Source: Brienomyrus brachyistius (taxonomy: Eukaryota; Chordata; Actinopteri; Osteoglossiformes; Mormyridae). From it: DNA of 64,000 nucleotides. This document shows, one piece after another, positions 24,030-36,181 of the stretch. Each line of letters begins with the position of its first letter. Position 1 is the stretch's first letter. The DNA lies in the NCBI RefSeq assembly GCF_023856365.1, contig NC_064555.1, forward strand, positions 16,936,254 through 17,000,253, given 5' to 3'. Both the position numbers and the translations under genes were made by a program. Below the pieces are notes generated by a model. It was not told where the DNA came from. It saw only the letters and a list, made by a program, of their open reading frames with translations, and did not search any database.

Positions 24030-25680
24030 TAGGAGCACCCCAGCTGGCGCTGCGGCTCCCCTCTCGCTCAGGACCAGCCCCAGGAGGTGCTGCAGCTCCC
24101 CTGTCGCTCAGGAGCAGCCCCAGGAGGCGCTGAGGCTCCCCTCTCGCTCAGGACCAGCCCCAGGAGGCGCTGCGGCTCCTCTCTCGGTCAGGAGCAGCCC
24201 CAGAAGGAGATTCGGCTCCCCTGTCACTCAGGAGTAGCCCAGGCAGTGCTGTTGCTCCCCTCTCGCTCAGGAGCACCCAAGCAGTGCTGTTGCTCCTCTG
24301 TCACTCAGGAGCAGTCCAGGCAGTGCTGTTGCTCCCCTGTCACTCAGGAGCAGCCCAGGCAGTGCTGCTGCTCCCCTGTCGCTCAAGAGCAGCCCAGGCA
24401 GTGCTGTTGCTCCCCTCTCGCTCAGGAGCAGCCCAGGCAGTGCTGTAGCACCCCTGTCGCTCAGGAGTAGCCCAGGCAGTGCTGTTGCTCCCCTGTCGCT
24501 CAGGAGCAGCCCAGGCAGTACTGTTGCTCCCCTGTCACTCAGGAGCAGCCCCAGGAGGCGCTGCAACTCCCCTGTCACTCAGGAGCAGCCCCAGGAGGCG
24601 CTGAGGCTCCCCTCTCGCTCAGGACCAGCCCCAGGAGGCGCTGCGGCTCCTCTCTCGCTCAGGAGCAGCCCCAGAAGGAGATTCGGCTCCCCTGTCACTC
24701 AGGAGTAGCCCAGGCAGTGCTGTTGCTCCCCTCTCGCTCAGGAGCAACCCAAGCAGTGCTGTTGCTCCTCTGTCACTCAGGAGCAGTCCAAGCAGTGCTG
24801 TTGCTCCCCTGTCGCTCAAGAGCAACCCAAGCAGTGCTGTAGCGCCCCTGTCGCTCAGGAGCAGCCCAGGCAGTGCTGTTGCTCCCCTGTCGCTCAGGAG
24901 CAGTCCAGGCAGTGCTGTTGCTCCCCTGTCGCTCAGGAGCAGCCCAGGCAGTGCTGTTGCTCCCCTGTCGCTCAGGAGCAGCCCAGGCAGTGCTGTTGCT
25001 CCCCTGTCGCTCAGGAGCAGCCCAGGCAGTGCTGTTGCTCCCCTGTCGCTCAGGAGCAGCCCAGGCAGTGCTGTTGCTCCCCTGTCGCTCAGGAGCAGCC
25101 CAGGCAGTGCTGTTGCTCCCCTGTCGCTCAGGAGCAGCCCAGGCAGTACTGTTGCTCCCCTGTCACTCAGGAGCAGCCCCAGGAGGCGCTGCAGCTCCCC
25201 TGTCACTCAGGAGCAGCCCCAGGAGGCGCTGAGTCTCCCCTCTCGCTCAGGACCAGCCCCAGGAGGCGCTGCGGCTCCTCTCTCGCTCAGGAGCAGCCCC
25301 AGAAGGAGATCCGGCTCCCCTGTCACTCAGGAGTAGCCCAGGCAGTGCTGTTGCTCCCCTCTCGCTCAGGAGCAACCCAAGCAGTGCTGTTGCTCCTCTG
25401 TCACTCAGGAGCAGTCCAGGCAGTGCTGTTGCTCCCCTGTCGCTCAAGAGCAGCCCAGGCAGTGCTGTTGCTCCCCTCTCGCTCAGGAGCAGTCCAGGCA
25501 GTGCTGTTGCTCCCCTGTCACTCAGGAGCAGCCCAGGCAGTGCTGTTGCTCCCCTGTCACTCAGGAGCAGCCCAGGCAGTGCTGTTGCTCCCCTGTCACT
25601 CAAGAGCAGCCCAGGCAGTACTGTTGCTCCCCTGTCACTCAGGAGCAGCCCAGGCAGTGCTGTTGCTCCCCTCTCGTTGG
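24030..25680. repeat. 39-bp minisatellite with higher-order structure
   Basis: About 42 tandem units of 39 bp, of the form GGAGCAGCCCAGGCAGTGCT plus GTTGCTCCCCTGTCGCTCA. Within it, a distinctive subset of variant units (GGACCAGCCCCAGGAGGCGC, then an AGAAGGAGAT variant) recurs at 24151, 24622 and 25250. Whole blocks of about 12 and 16 units have therefore been duplicated. Because 39 is a multiple of 3, frames stay open on both strands (minus: LLLSDRGATALPG; plus: LLLPCRSGAAQAV). There is no other sign of coding. Confidence 0.95.
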
Positions 25681-28600
25681 TCCTTTCTTCCTCTCTACTT
25701 AACAGTGTCACTGTGGCACTGCACCCCTAATGAGTAAAGGTTTGGATTTTTGGCCAGGGGTCTGCTGTAATCTTAAGGATGATATTTCTGCATAAATGCT
25801 GGATAAGTTATTTTACATAAAGCCCTGCTAAGGTGAAAGATGAGCCATTAGCTGACAGACACACTTTTGCAGGGCAAGAATCACAACTGACATATTTGAG
25901 GATTTATATTCCACTCATTCTTAAAGATATTCACAGGATTTAAAATATAATGTACTCTAATGTACTCTAATGAACTCATTTGGACAAGGTGCTTTTTCAG
26001 ACTATTGCTCCCATACAGCCAAGTTCACAGTTTGAATGTAAACTCTGTCACTTCCTGCCAGTGACTGGAGCCCTCTAGTGGCAGGATAAATTGACTCCAT
26101 TCTGTGGCAGGAGACGGGGAATCCGCCGGGATCCCTCTATGGCCCCCCGCACCAGTTCCATCAGCTCTGTGGGGCTGCCGTGGGACTGTCTGTTAACGGG
26201 AAGGGTCACATCACTCCCCCTAACGGCACGTCGCCCTCCTCCTCAGTGGCAGGTGATTTGTGGTGGGAAAGAGGCACAGGGCAGGCAGACAGACAGGGAA
26301 GCACATGGCAGCCCCCCGCCAGAATGCTTTAATAAATATATTAGACCATTTTCTGAGCAAAACCCAAATAAAATACTACTTTACTTAGACGGCCTTTATT
26401 TTGGAATATTCACAAGGAAGTTATTTAAAGGGACAACTCCCACTTCTGTCTCATCATCATTAAGTATGAATAATAAAGTAAATAAGGGATCCGGGGGGGG
26501 GGGAATAAAAGCTCATCTGTAGGTAGATAAATGTCCAAGATAAAAGTGTCATTATCACAATCACTGCGAGAAAGTGCCACACTTCCCCCTAGTGGCCACC
26601 TCCACACACTGCCACAGTACCTGTGCTCAGAAGATGATCCTTTGGTCAAATACGCAAAGGAAAGACAAAAACAGGAGCCCTGCAGTGACGGTTTTTTAAC
26701 ACTGTACGCTGCTGTCATGGCCGGTGTGTTTTCTCAAACCCACTGAAAAGGGGCCCAGGATTTTAACGGAGGCCACCAATGTTGACCAGGGGGGAGCAAG
26801 TGGTTAAAGTAAAAGTTGTTGACCAGGGAGCTGCTTGTCTAAATGAGCCCCCCCCCCGTCTTACACGATGCCCATGGTACACTCAGCATAAGCTCCTCGG
26901 CTAAGCTGCTGTTTCCCTGGCAGTTTCCTGTGTGTACAAAGCCTTCTCATAAACGGCTTAATTAACTTAAAGTGTCACATTCTGGGCCCCCAAAGTTAAT
27001 GTAAATAACACCCTGCCCCCCCAGTGCCCCATGTCACCATCATTCCATCATTCCAGACGCCTCCCATCTTGACAGTTCTTTGCTGTCCCTGTCTTTCTTG
27101 CCGTTTCATCACTTCTATCCCTAGCTCTCCCCCCCCATCCTTTCTCGGCCCCCCCTTTCCGTCTCAGTCAGCTGAACTCATTGTCCCTTTCTCACCGCGC
27201 TCCTCTCTGCCGCTTTGTGGGGATTCTCTTTTTTTCTCACGCACAAATTATAAATTCAAGCACGCTCCTTCCCCCTGTTTCACTGGTTTTTTTTCCCCCC
27301 TTCTTCCTGCTACTTCATATCCATGGAAACAGGACTACTTGGTCTCTGGGTCCCCATAGCAACCGGGAATGGCAGAAACGGGGCAAGGGTGCCGGTCGAG
27401 CTGCCAGGGGGAACATCGCAAGCACAGCTCCATCACTAGCTGCAGGACAGGAAAGCCCACCCATCCACACACAGCACACGGCATGAAAGCCACCGATACT
27501 CAGTCATGATGCTTAGTGCTACTATTCATGTCTCCCATACGAACCTTAAGAAAACTTTGATGCCCTTTACCAGTAATAACTGGCATTTCTGCTAACAGCC
27601 TGTGTCATGTGGCAGGGCGTGGTACCTAAAATAGTTCATCATAATCACCCCCCCCCTTCCGAGTCTAAGTAAAATCTAGACTCAAATGCTACGTCTACGT
27701 TCCACCTTACTGGAAACATAAACAGGCATTTATGTATAATAACTCATTACAGATTCACAGCTGAAAATAGCGTAAAGACTCGTCGATCTCATTGCCGTCG
27801 TTCATTCTGTTCAGTCACATGATCACAGTCACATGATGTTTATATATTCAATAATATCAAGTTAACAGAACCAACAGGAAACTCAACAGGATTTCAGTTA
27901 TCGAATCAGTTAAATATCCCACAACTGTTAAAATCATCTCAACTGCTTCTTACTGTTATAAACTTTTTTTTTTTGTCTAACCATCCATAGAGGGCAGCAG
28001 TGAGCCTGGAGCCTGGTGTTTATGTAAAAAAGGGAGCATTTTAGTAAGAAGACCCTGCATACAGCACAGCCTGTAAAACGGCTATGTTGTCACATTCTCT
28101 GTGATCTTACGTGGATTGATTGCTGATTAATAACCCTGCATTCTGTGGACCAGGAGGCCCTCAGCCTTTGGCAGCTCCTTTCCGCCGTGTCTCATTAGGT
28201 CTGCACATTTGAAAGCTTCCAAGCTGGACGCTTCACAGACGGAGCTCCCTGCGGGCTTCAGCCTGCCTGACTCTGTAAATAGGATTGCTTTGTGAGGACC
28301 GTGGGCTCCGGCCCCTTCCCAGCCGGTCGGACTCACAGCCACCAATCATAAGGCCGGCCGGCTCAGACCCTCTCTCACAGCCCCTAACGCAGCAGAAAGC
28401 CAAAACGAATCACACAAAATATCCCACAGAGACAAGGACTCACACCCTGCAAGCACATGGGGACGGAGGACTCAGTCCTGCGCTGGCCAGATCTAACCAC
28501 CAAACGCAGACCTATAGCGCACCCGTGTGGCAGCTGCAGGGCATAAACACAGCCTGTGAATCTCACGGCCAACTCCCCGCCCCCCCGCACCCCCCCCCCC

Positions 28601-29145
28601 CCCCCCACTTTCCAAACTGCTTTTCTTGTTTATGCAGCTGGACATGAAGCTCCCTGCTTATTAGATAAAACAGCAGCTCCCATCTGCCAACCTACAATCA
28701 TCCGATCACATTACAAAGTTCTTGAAAACTTCTGCTTGGTCTCTTCAACAGAGCATCAGGATGTTAAATTAGCATTACTTATTAATAATATTATAATGAA
28801 TACAGATACAACTGCACCTGGGAGATGTTCCACAAAGCAGAATTTCTCAGCTGGGTTAACTTAAGCTTGAACCAGTGATCATCCAATAAGAGTTTAGGTA
28901 AGGACATTCCTATTGGACAATCATGACACCCCCCCGGATGTCTCTCCACTATATCTGCCATTAGAGCCTCACTTCCTCTGTCCTATTGCATGCTGGGTAA
29001 TTTCCATGGTTCACTCCGTACAGACGATCCGCCTCTTCCCCATGGACACCCATGAGTGGTACGAAAGCGACAGGCAACGGCGGCCACAAACTCTAACATC
29101 TGGCAGACACTTCCCAGCATGCTCAGCGGCCCAGGCAGCACCCAC
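25681..29145. other. macf1: macf1 intron between its two alternative first exons
   Basis: Together with 20880-25680 this lies between the two macf1 start exons. No exon is recognised. It contains a G run near 26491, T/C-rich sequence near 27060-27310, and a C run near 28590-28607. Nothing else is supported. Confidence 0.4.
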
Positions 29146-29371
29146 CTGCCACACGCACGACGGCGCGTTCCGCGGGGTCCAGCACGGAGCCCTGGTTCTT
29201 GCGCTTGCCACGCTCGTGCTTGGCCAGATTCCAGGGCAGCGTGTCACCGGGGGGACCCGGCGGGCCGGACGAGTGTGCCGTGAGCCGTGGTGACAGAGAG
29301 CCGGAGCGCTCGCTGCGGTAAGAACGTTCGCTCACACTCTCCTCGTCCGAGGAAGACATGGTGCCAGCTGC
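29146..29371 (-). CDS. macf1: macf1 alternative first coding exon (MSSSDEE isoform)
   Basis: Coding runs from 29359 for 71 residues, starting MSSSDEESVSERSYRSERSG, with GDTLPWNL in the middle and SVLDPAERAVVRVA at the end, then one G before the donor GTGGGT. This is the N-terminus of the widely expressed MACF1/ACF7 isoform, which continues into DERD and the paired calponin-homology actin-binding domain. Relative to mammals it has an inserted proline/glycine-rich stretch (LTAHSSGPPGPP). Upstream of the ATG, ATCTCTCACCCCCAG reads as a splice acceptor, putting the exon start at 29371 and implying a non-coding leader exon further upstream. The serine/acid/arginine-rich head is probably unstructured. 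Confidence 0.93.
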
Positions 29372-29374
29372 CTG

Positions 29375-32300
29375 GGGGTGAGAGATGTGGAGGATGGGGG
29401 GAGGGGACAAAGATTAGGAGAGGAGAAAATGAGAGAAATGATTAGCTGGCTATGGAACCAAATGTGGCAGAGAGAATAATAACGCAATGCTACTGGCTGG
29501 TTTAACACCATGTGACAGCCTGGAATCTGAGGCCGATGACTGGCAGTGTGTGGCAGTGTGTGGCACGCATGACAGGCACTTTGGGCCTGAAAACCCAAAT
29601 GCTGTTAGCTTCCTCCCCCCAGCAATCCTAATAAATAACAGAGAGATGCACGTTTCCTCAAACAAGTGCCCAGCAAATCTTCCTTACTAAGGCCCATAAA
29701 AAGCAGATTGATTAGGAGTGCAGGAGCAGCAGAGGCTGCTCAGGTCCCGGGACGCACGCTGTCCATCACACGGCCTGATATCTCTGAGCTCAGCACGGCG
29801 TTCAGCAGCCACGCCGCTCCACTCGGACCCGGCTCATCCGGCCGCACACAGGCGCATGCACAGCTCAGCTCCACCGCACATTCCTAACACACTCCTCAGA
29901 AATGCCGTGTCTGTCCCACTGGACTCGGCAGCCTCTCCCGGGCGGAGAGAGCAGAGTCCCGGCTGAACGTGACTTATTAAAAACAGATGTTTACTGCACA
30001 GCTGTTTCTGCGGTTCTGCTGGGGAGAAAGAGACTTTTATACAGAAAGTCACCCTAACAGTGTGGTGGGTGCCGGGAACACTGAGGAACTGGGAGCGCGA
30101 CCGGAAGGTTGTGGGTCTGAATCCAACTGAGACCCTACTGCTGTACTGTGAAGGAGCTATGAGGGTAGAGGAGGTACCGCCCATCTCAGGAAGCGGAATC
30201 ATGTCATAGCGTCTCTTCCTGTGTGTCTCTGAAGATCGGAGCATCAAGTTCGTTATGTCTGTGCATCTCTTTTTTCCCGGTTTTATTTTCTTCTCCATCG
30301 TACTTTTCCCCTTTTCACCCTCTGAATATCCCACAGTCCGCCAGTCCTGCTCAGGCAGTCCAACAGAAAGGTACTCCGTCTGAGGTCCCCCCCCTGAGCG
30401 TGACAGTGAGTTCAAGCCACACACACACAGCTGAAGTTATGAGATAATGAGATCATTTTCACTTTCACAGCCCCGGGACACTGACTGGTTGTCTCCTGCC
30501 AAAACGTCACCGTAACATCCTGCTTTTTTTAACTGCCAGCGGACGCGACTGTCCCAGAGTCCAGCTCCACAAAGTGTCCTGGGCGACTGATCTAGCAGAT
30601 TGAGAAAATTAGCTTGTCAGACACTAATCATGTACAGAAAAGCACACGACTCAAATGCTGTTTTATTCGGTCTGACTACCTAACAGGTCATCATATCTTA
30701 AGGGAATTGGCCGCTATTCAATTCCAAATGCTGGGATTTTTTTTGCTAAAGACCAGAATCCAAGCACACACGCGCAGCTATTGAATCACACTGAAATATT
30801 ATCTCGACTCTATCCAATGACATCACGTTGCATCATTTGTGATGATTGAATTTACAACCAGGCAGTATACAGGAGAAGGGCCCTATCCTGGGACCTCAAC
30901 TTACAACCATGAGCTCAAATGTTTGTTTTATAAACCCTTCCCATCCTTGTGGTTTTCCCACCCACAATTCAAACATTCAATCCTCCAGGTCGCAAATCCC
31001 GATTCCCGACTGGCCCTGCTCAAGCCTAAGGCACCCCCCCTTGGGAGAGGAAGGGGTTAAGTCCGCCCCGCGCGTGGCTTTGGAATCGTTCCTTCTGCCC
31101 CGCTGTTCCCTGACAGCGCTTTGCTCCACACCGAGCCACAGTTATAAATAGAGATGGAGCAAGACTGGAATTGGCGGTATCACTACTCCTGCCTCACAAT
31201 TCAAACAGAAAACGCCTTTGACGAAGGAATTATTTAATCGCTTCCGTCTTGTTCTCATTTGTGCCGCCGATGGCGTGCAGCGCTAGACTCAAACCACCTA
31301 CTGAAGCGGAGCGATTTAGTTCATTTATCACTCGATGCCACGACCCACTTCATCGGAAGCCTTGGGGATTTGGTTTGAAAAGAAAGATTTTCTGAATCTG
31401 TGGTATTTTTTACTGACATTGATATCTTGATGCTTATTATTATGGTAGTATTCACTGTATTTTGTTCCCATTTAGGATAATAAATAAGGTGGTTAACGAG
31501 CCACACTTCTGGAGGAAGGCTACGCTAGAGACCTGCCCAGGGCTGCTCTGACACAGGGCAGACAAGGTGCAGCTTCCCAGCACGGAGGTCGTGGCTCCCT
31601 CCGAGCTCGAACACGGCCCTTTGGCCGCAGTGACGGACAGAACAGGACACCCACACAGAGCGCGCAGCAGAACACACTCTGCTTTCGGGGAAGGAGAGCG
31701 CCGTGATCGGGGAGGACGAGGACTGCCCACTGACGCGCTGACGGGCAGGACCCTCTGCTGAGCAAACACTGAAGAAAGACAAGGAGCCCAGTCTACTAGC
31801 AAAATGCAGACCTACCGTGCATAATCTTACATCATACTGAAAACACTGACCTCCATGGCCAGACGTATGCACAGGCTAACCTGGCCTATAGCCCGGGACC
31901 CCAAGTTGTACGAGCCCCCGATTTTTTTTCTGGTTGTTACAGCAGCATGTTATGCTATAGGTTGCCCCCCAACAATGCCTTTAGCCCAGGGACCCCCACC
32001 CCCCTAAAATGTGGCTCTGCTGAACACCCAGCAAAGATACTGATTGATGTGCGTACGCCTTAGCAGGGACCAAGTGGTGAATCCAGTTTAAATGCCCCGC
32101 ACCCCCACGACCTCTGCTTTAATCCAAGTTGCCCATCTTTAGCTCAATACATCTGCGACTCATAATTATTCTGCATTCTGGCCCCAGTGAGGTCACCGCT
32201 GCCTCCTCACACCCAGCTTCACCTTCGGACAGCCTAGCCCCCACCAGCACGCTAATAACCATCGCCTCACATACGGTGCAGACCGGCTCGTAAGAAGCTA

Positions 32301-34120
32301 GGAGAGGCGCTAATTCAGAGCGCAGGCCCTCCTGACTCCGCAAGATCCACAGGAAAACACTGAAAGCAGACAGTGAAAATCCCTTAATGGGAACATATCT
32401 AAGGGTGAGTATGGGGTAAGGGGACCACCTCCTCTGATGCAGGTGCACGGCGCTTCCCAGCTGCCGCCAGTGACAGATGCAGCACTTTTCTGGGTGATAC
32501 TAACTCGACTACACTGCCTAGCAAGCAGGGCATTAGTGAAGTACATTTGCTATGGTGTGCATTGGAGCGACTACATTCTGCCACTAAAACATGGCATCGC
32601 ACAAGCAGGGTCAGCATCACGGGGACATTCCCCAGTCATGCCCCCTCAAATTAGCCATTATGCCTCCCCCCCCCCAAATACCACCCTCGAAGTACACTGT
32701 CTTGTATTAAATTAATGAAGGTATTCATCCTAAATCTTCAGGGGTGCGGCTACAGATCATCTGCTTACCAATCGCCCCCCCCCCCCCCACCCCCAAATCG
32801 ACTACTTCCACTACCGCTACCCCCCTCGCGATTTGTTTGCCGCCAGCACTGCATATAGGCAGTGAAGTCTAAAATGGAACTTTGCACAGAGATCTGATAA
32901 CTTTCTGTTCTTAACTACTAATCAGACACCTTCCTCCATTAGGGAAGAAAACTGATCCAGCATCAGTCAAGAAGATTAAGAAGATTAAAAACCAAGAAGT
33001 TTTATATAGGAAAGACTCCCTGTATCTGTCAGACTGACTGACAGAAACATGACTAAGGATAGGTGCAGATATGGGGCTTATTACTAAACCGGAAGGCATA
33101 AAAGAACATATCATGAGATATAGAACACGAACTACGTGCTGACCCCGGCCGATCCGAGGGGGCGTGTCGGGGGCGCAGCGGCTCCTCCGCTAGGGGTGAA
33201 CCTGCCCTGGGGAAGATCTTTATCCCCGGCGCACGGAGCAATAATCCTGCAATAATTCATATGTGTGAAGGCCCACAGGCGAGACTGGGGAAATGAAAAC
33301 TGTATGCATATCGTTTTTTTCGAGCAACAGGGCCTGGTCTGTGCTAAATTATTGAAAACAAAGCACGTGCGCCTTTTCCTATTCATCCTATTTTTGGGCG
33401 GGGGTATTTTCATATCACCCACCTAAAATGAAGGGTGAGAAATATAAAATTAACCACATGAATCGCAGCGATTGCTTGACTCCTGTGATGGGGCTCTTTC
33501 TGTGAGCTCGAATCCTCTGCCTGAATTAAAACCACTTGATCAATAAATTAATCTTTATACCTCTAACCATCCTAACACGATCGATGCCAGCCTAACACAA
33601 GCCATGGGAAACTCACCCATGCCGGGATTCTTTTATAAGCAGAGTGTACTTATAGAACATTCTGTCACAATGAATAATGTGACAATCCCCTTTTTTTCTT
33701 CTTATAAGAAAAATTGCTTAGAAAAAGGAGGTAACGTATGCCAGTGTGACAACGAGGGACGAAATGTCGCCAGCACACGAGTCAGCGTGCGCACAGCAAT
33801 GCTTTGTCCGAACCACCAGGGTAAATATTACCGGACTAATTGCATTTGTCTGTGTACGCAGTCGGTGTGAACAGATTGCGTTTTATTACTCACGTCAACG
33901 AACAAAAACTCTGCACATTTTTTCCGGTAAAAGACATGCGATATGGTTTAATTAAAGCACGAGCAGAAAGGTGATTCCCTTCCCACTCTCAATCGCAATG
34001 GTTAATAATAATGCAAATAATAATAATAATATTATAACCTTCATATTTACGTGCATATACCACACAGCGAGTGCCCGAGCATACATGCCGAGTCGCTCGG
34101 TCCAGCGACACCCGATCCCT
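29375..34120 (-). other. macf1: Candidate macf1 leader intron
   Basis: If the acceptor at 29372-29374 pairs with the donor at 34121-34126, this is a leader intron of about 4.75 kb. It contains a weak SINE fragment near 30060-30185, a degenerate repeat near 31880-32030 and C runs at about 32775-32789. No coding exon was found in it. Confidence 0.4.
30060..30185 (+). mobile_element. Possible SINE fragment
   Basis: GCGCGACCGGAAGGTTGTGG, then GTCTGAATCCAACTGAGACC, resembles the B-box region and body of tRNA-derived fish SINEs (a diverged GGTTCGAATCC). The A box is not clear. Boundaries are approximate. Confidence 0.35.
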
Positions 34121-34640
34121 GCTTACCGGATCGCGGCGATCCTCGCACTCCTGCACGGGGTCACGGAGACAGGTTGGCAGAGATGCTGATGCCCTGCGAG
34201 GCTACGTCCCCCCCCCCGCCAGTAAGTTATCCACGGATAATGAAGTCCGGGCACACGCGGACTGAGAGCGGGCTTCTGCTGGACCGTTAGCGCCGACCAG
34301 GACGCAGAAAAAAATGAACAGCGCGGCTATGATTCGATAATGGCTGTCGGATCCCCACCTTCTCTCGCCAGATCTCTCTCCCCCCCCTCTCTCTCCCAGC
34401 CTCCCTCTCAGCCCAACCCGCCTCTTTCGCGTCCTCACTCTCTCCCCCCTTAGCGGATATACCGTGAGCCAAGCGTGGATATGATCGCCGTGCACACAGG
34501 GGCGAGCTGCTACCAGCGCGTTGCATCGTCTGCGCTGCAGCATCCTGCATGCACGGCGTCAGCAAAGGGACCAGCCCACACCCCCCGAAATACAACCCGC
34601 TTCTACACGAGGGCATCTTCCCTGGCTTTGTCTTCACATG
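34121..34640 (-). promoter_or_regulatory. macf1: CpG-rich region with candidate macf1 non-coding first exon
   Basis: This stretch is clearly richer in CpG than its surroundings. On the minus strand it ends in GCCGCGATCCG followed by GTAAGC, a good splice donor (exon end 34127). No ATG-initiated frame runs into that donor, so the exon would be untranslated. Together with the acceptor before the MSSSDEE exon it suggests a promoter for that isoform. A CT-rich block lies at 34360-34450. The sequence alone does not prove transcription. Confidence 0.4.
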
Positions 34641-35269
34641 TGGAAGGCAGTCCGACGTACAGACACATATTGAGAATGCCGTTACGACTGTAGTTTAAAG
34701 GGACGTTGAGCCTTCATATCTGATTGCTATGATTTGCTGTTGTCCTAATTTGATGCAGGCCTATTCGGTTTGGGATACCTACCTCTTGTATCCGCAAGTC
34801 TCTCCCTTTTTGTAACTGCTTTTCTCTGAACAGCAATGATTGTGCGTTAACGCTCACAAAAGCATTTTTGCGAGACTACTCCCCTCCAGTCTCTTTGGGA
34901 ATTGACGAGTCGTAGAGAATGGGGAAATCGTCCACGCCTTGTCTTCACAGACCCGTGAATGAAATCAACAAAATTCCAGCTGACATGAATGAATTAAACC
35001 CAGGGCCGCCGCTGTTTTAATCAAATACTACTTGTTATGACCCCGTTGAATAATAAAGATGTGCAGATTACTTCTTTTCAATCGATATATCGACTCACGT
35101 TAAATACACTCCAAGTACACCACCGAGACGAAAAGGAATGCAGTGGTTTATCACAACTTCAGGAATGCACAGCACACGAAATTGCTTTATCTCTTTGGAC
35201 CAGCACTTATTTAGATCCAGGACTTCTCATGACGCCTTGCGGTTACCATACGGCTGAATTTTGCCTGAA

Positions 35270-35311
<42 letters not shown>

Positions 35312-36057
35312 AGAAAAAATCCTAACAAGAACAACAAGGATTCATAGCACTACGTGCATTGGACCCTTAATAAAAGTGAATAAGTACGTCAGGCCGCTGC
35401 GAATTCGTATAATCAGAGCTTGACTGGATTGCAAGAAATCTCTGTTCCCTACTTTATGCGGACAACTGGCGCCCTCTGCCTATCACAAAAGAATGAATCG
35501 CAGTTTCAGGAAATACCCTTTAATCTAATTGAACCAACCAACCAAATAACCATTTAGCACCAAAATATAATCAGGTGAACATGTGGTACAGGCGCAACGA
35601 ATCTATTATGGAACTAACAGCAGTAAGCGAGAGTGGAAATTGAAGCATCAATCATCGATTCATGACTGACAAGAAAAGAGGTTACGCCTAAGCCGGCGAA
35701 CTGTCAAATAGGTAGTGCGGTATTCAGAAAGTCCCAGTCACAGCTCAGCCATTCATCAAAGATGAAACGTAAGAATTTCGTGGGCAAAGTGTCTAGAGCA
35801 TCAAGAAAATTATTTGCTCAGTAAGTCAAAGGAACTTGCTGATGATGAAGGGTGTCACAGACTCACTGCCGCCGAAAGCATCACCAGCAATTCAGTGACA
35901 CTTTACTAATCCACGTTGCTGTTGCAGTTCATGCACTTTTTTGTTCACAAAATTACAACATAGTGTACTGAACAATCAAAAGAAGGCCATTACCCACATC
36001 AGTACAAACTCCCCCAACCCTCAAAAACATGGCTATAGAATTAAGGGATTGAATAGC
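34641..36057. other. Intergenic stretch between ndufs5 and macf1
   Basis: No gene is seen. A (TAA)n microsatellite lies at 35270-35307. The remainder is AT-rich unique-looking sequence. Confidence 0.4.
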
Positions 36058-36063
36058 TTTATT
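36058..36063 (-). terminator. ndufs5: ndufs5 polyadenylation signal
   Basis: AATAAA on the minus strand (TTTATT on plus), about 120 bases past the ndufs5 stop codon, at a usual 3' UTR distance for a short mitochondrial-protein mRNA. Confidence 0.6.
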
Positions 36064-36181
36064 TTTCAAATGGAAAATGAATAATAATTAGTTGGGACAA
36101 GCTTGCTCATCAACAAGGACTGCATGGCATAATCAATGAAAGACGAGGGTCAAAGGTCACAGGCCAGGGATCAGAAGAGGG

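Noticed and set aside
24267..25711. Long frames (up to 195 codons) on both strands through the 39-bp repeat
   Set aside because: Unit length is a multiple of three, so a stop-free unit automatically stays open. No splice sites, start context or family likeness.
29834..30424. 196-codon minus-strand frame
   Set aside because: It crosses a SINE-like fragment, and no residue block is recognisable. It is also in the expected leader intron.
34287..34637. Minus-strand 116-codon frame in the CpG-rich region, as a coding macf1 exon
   Set aside because: It does not resemble any known macf1 N-terminus and does not read into the candidate donor at 34126.
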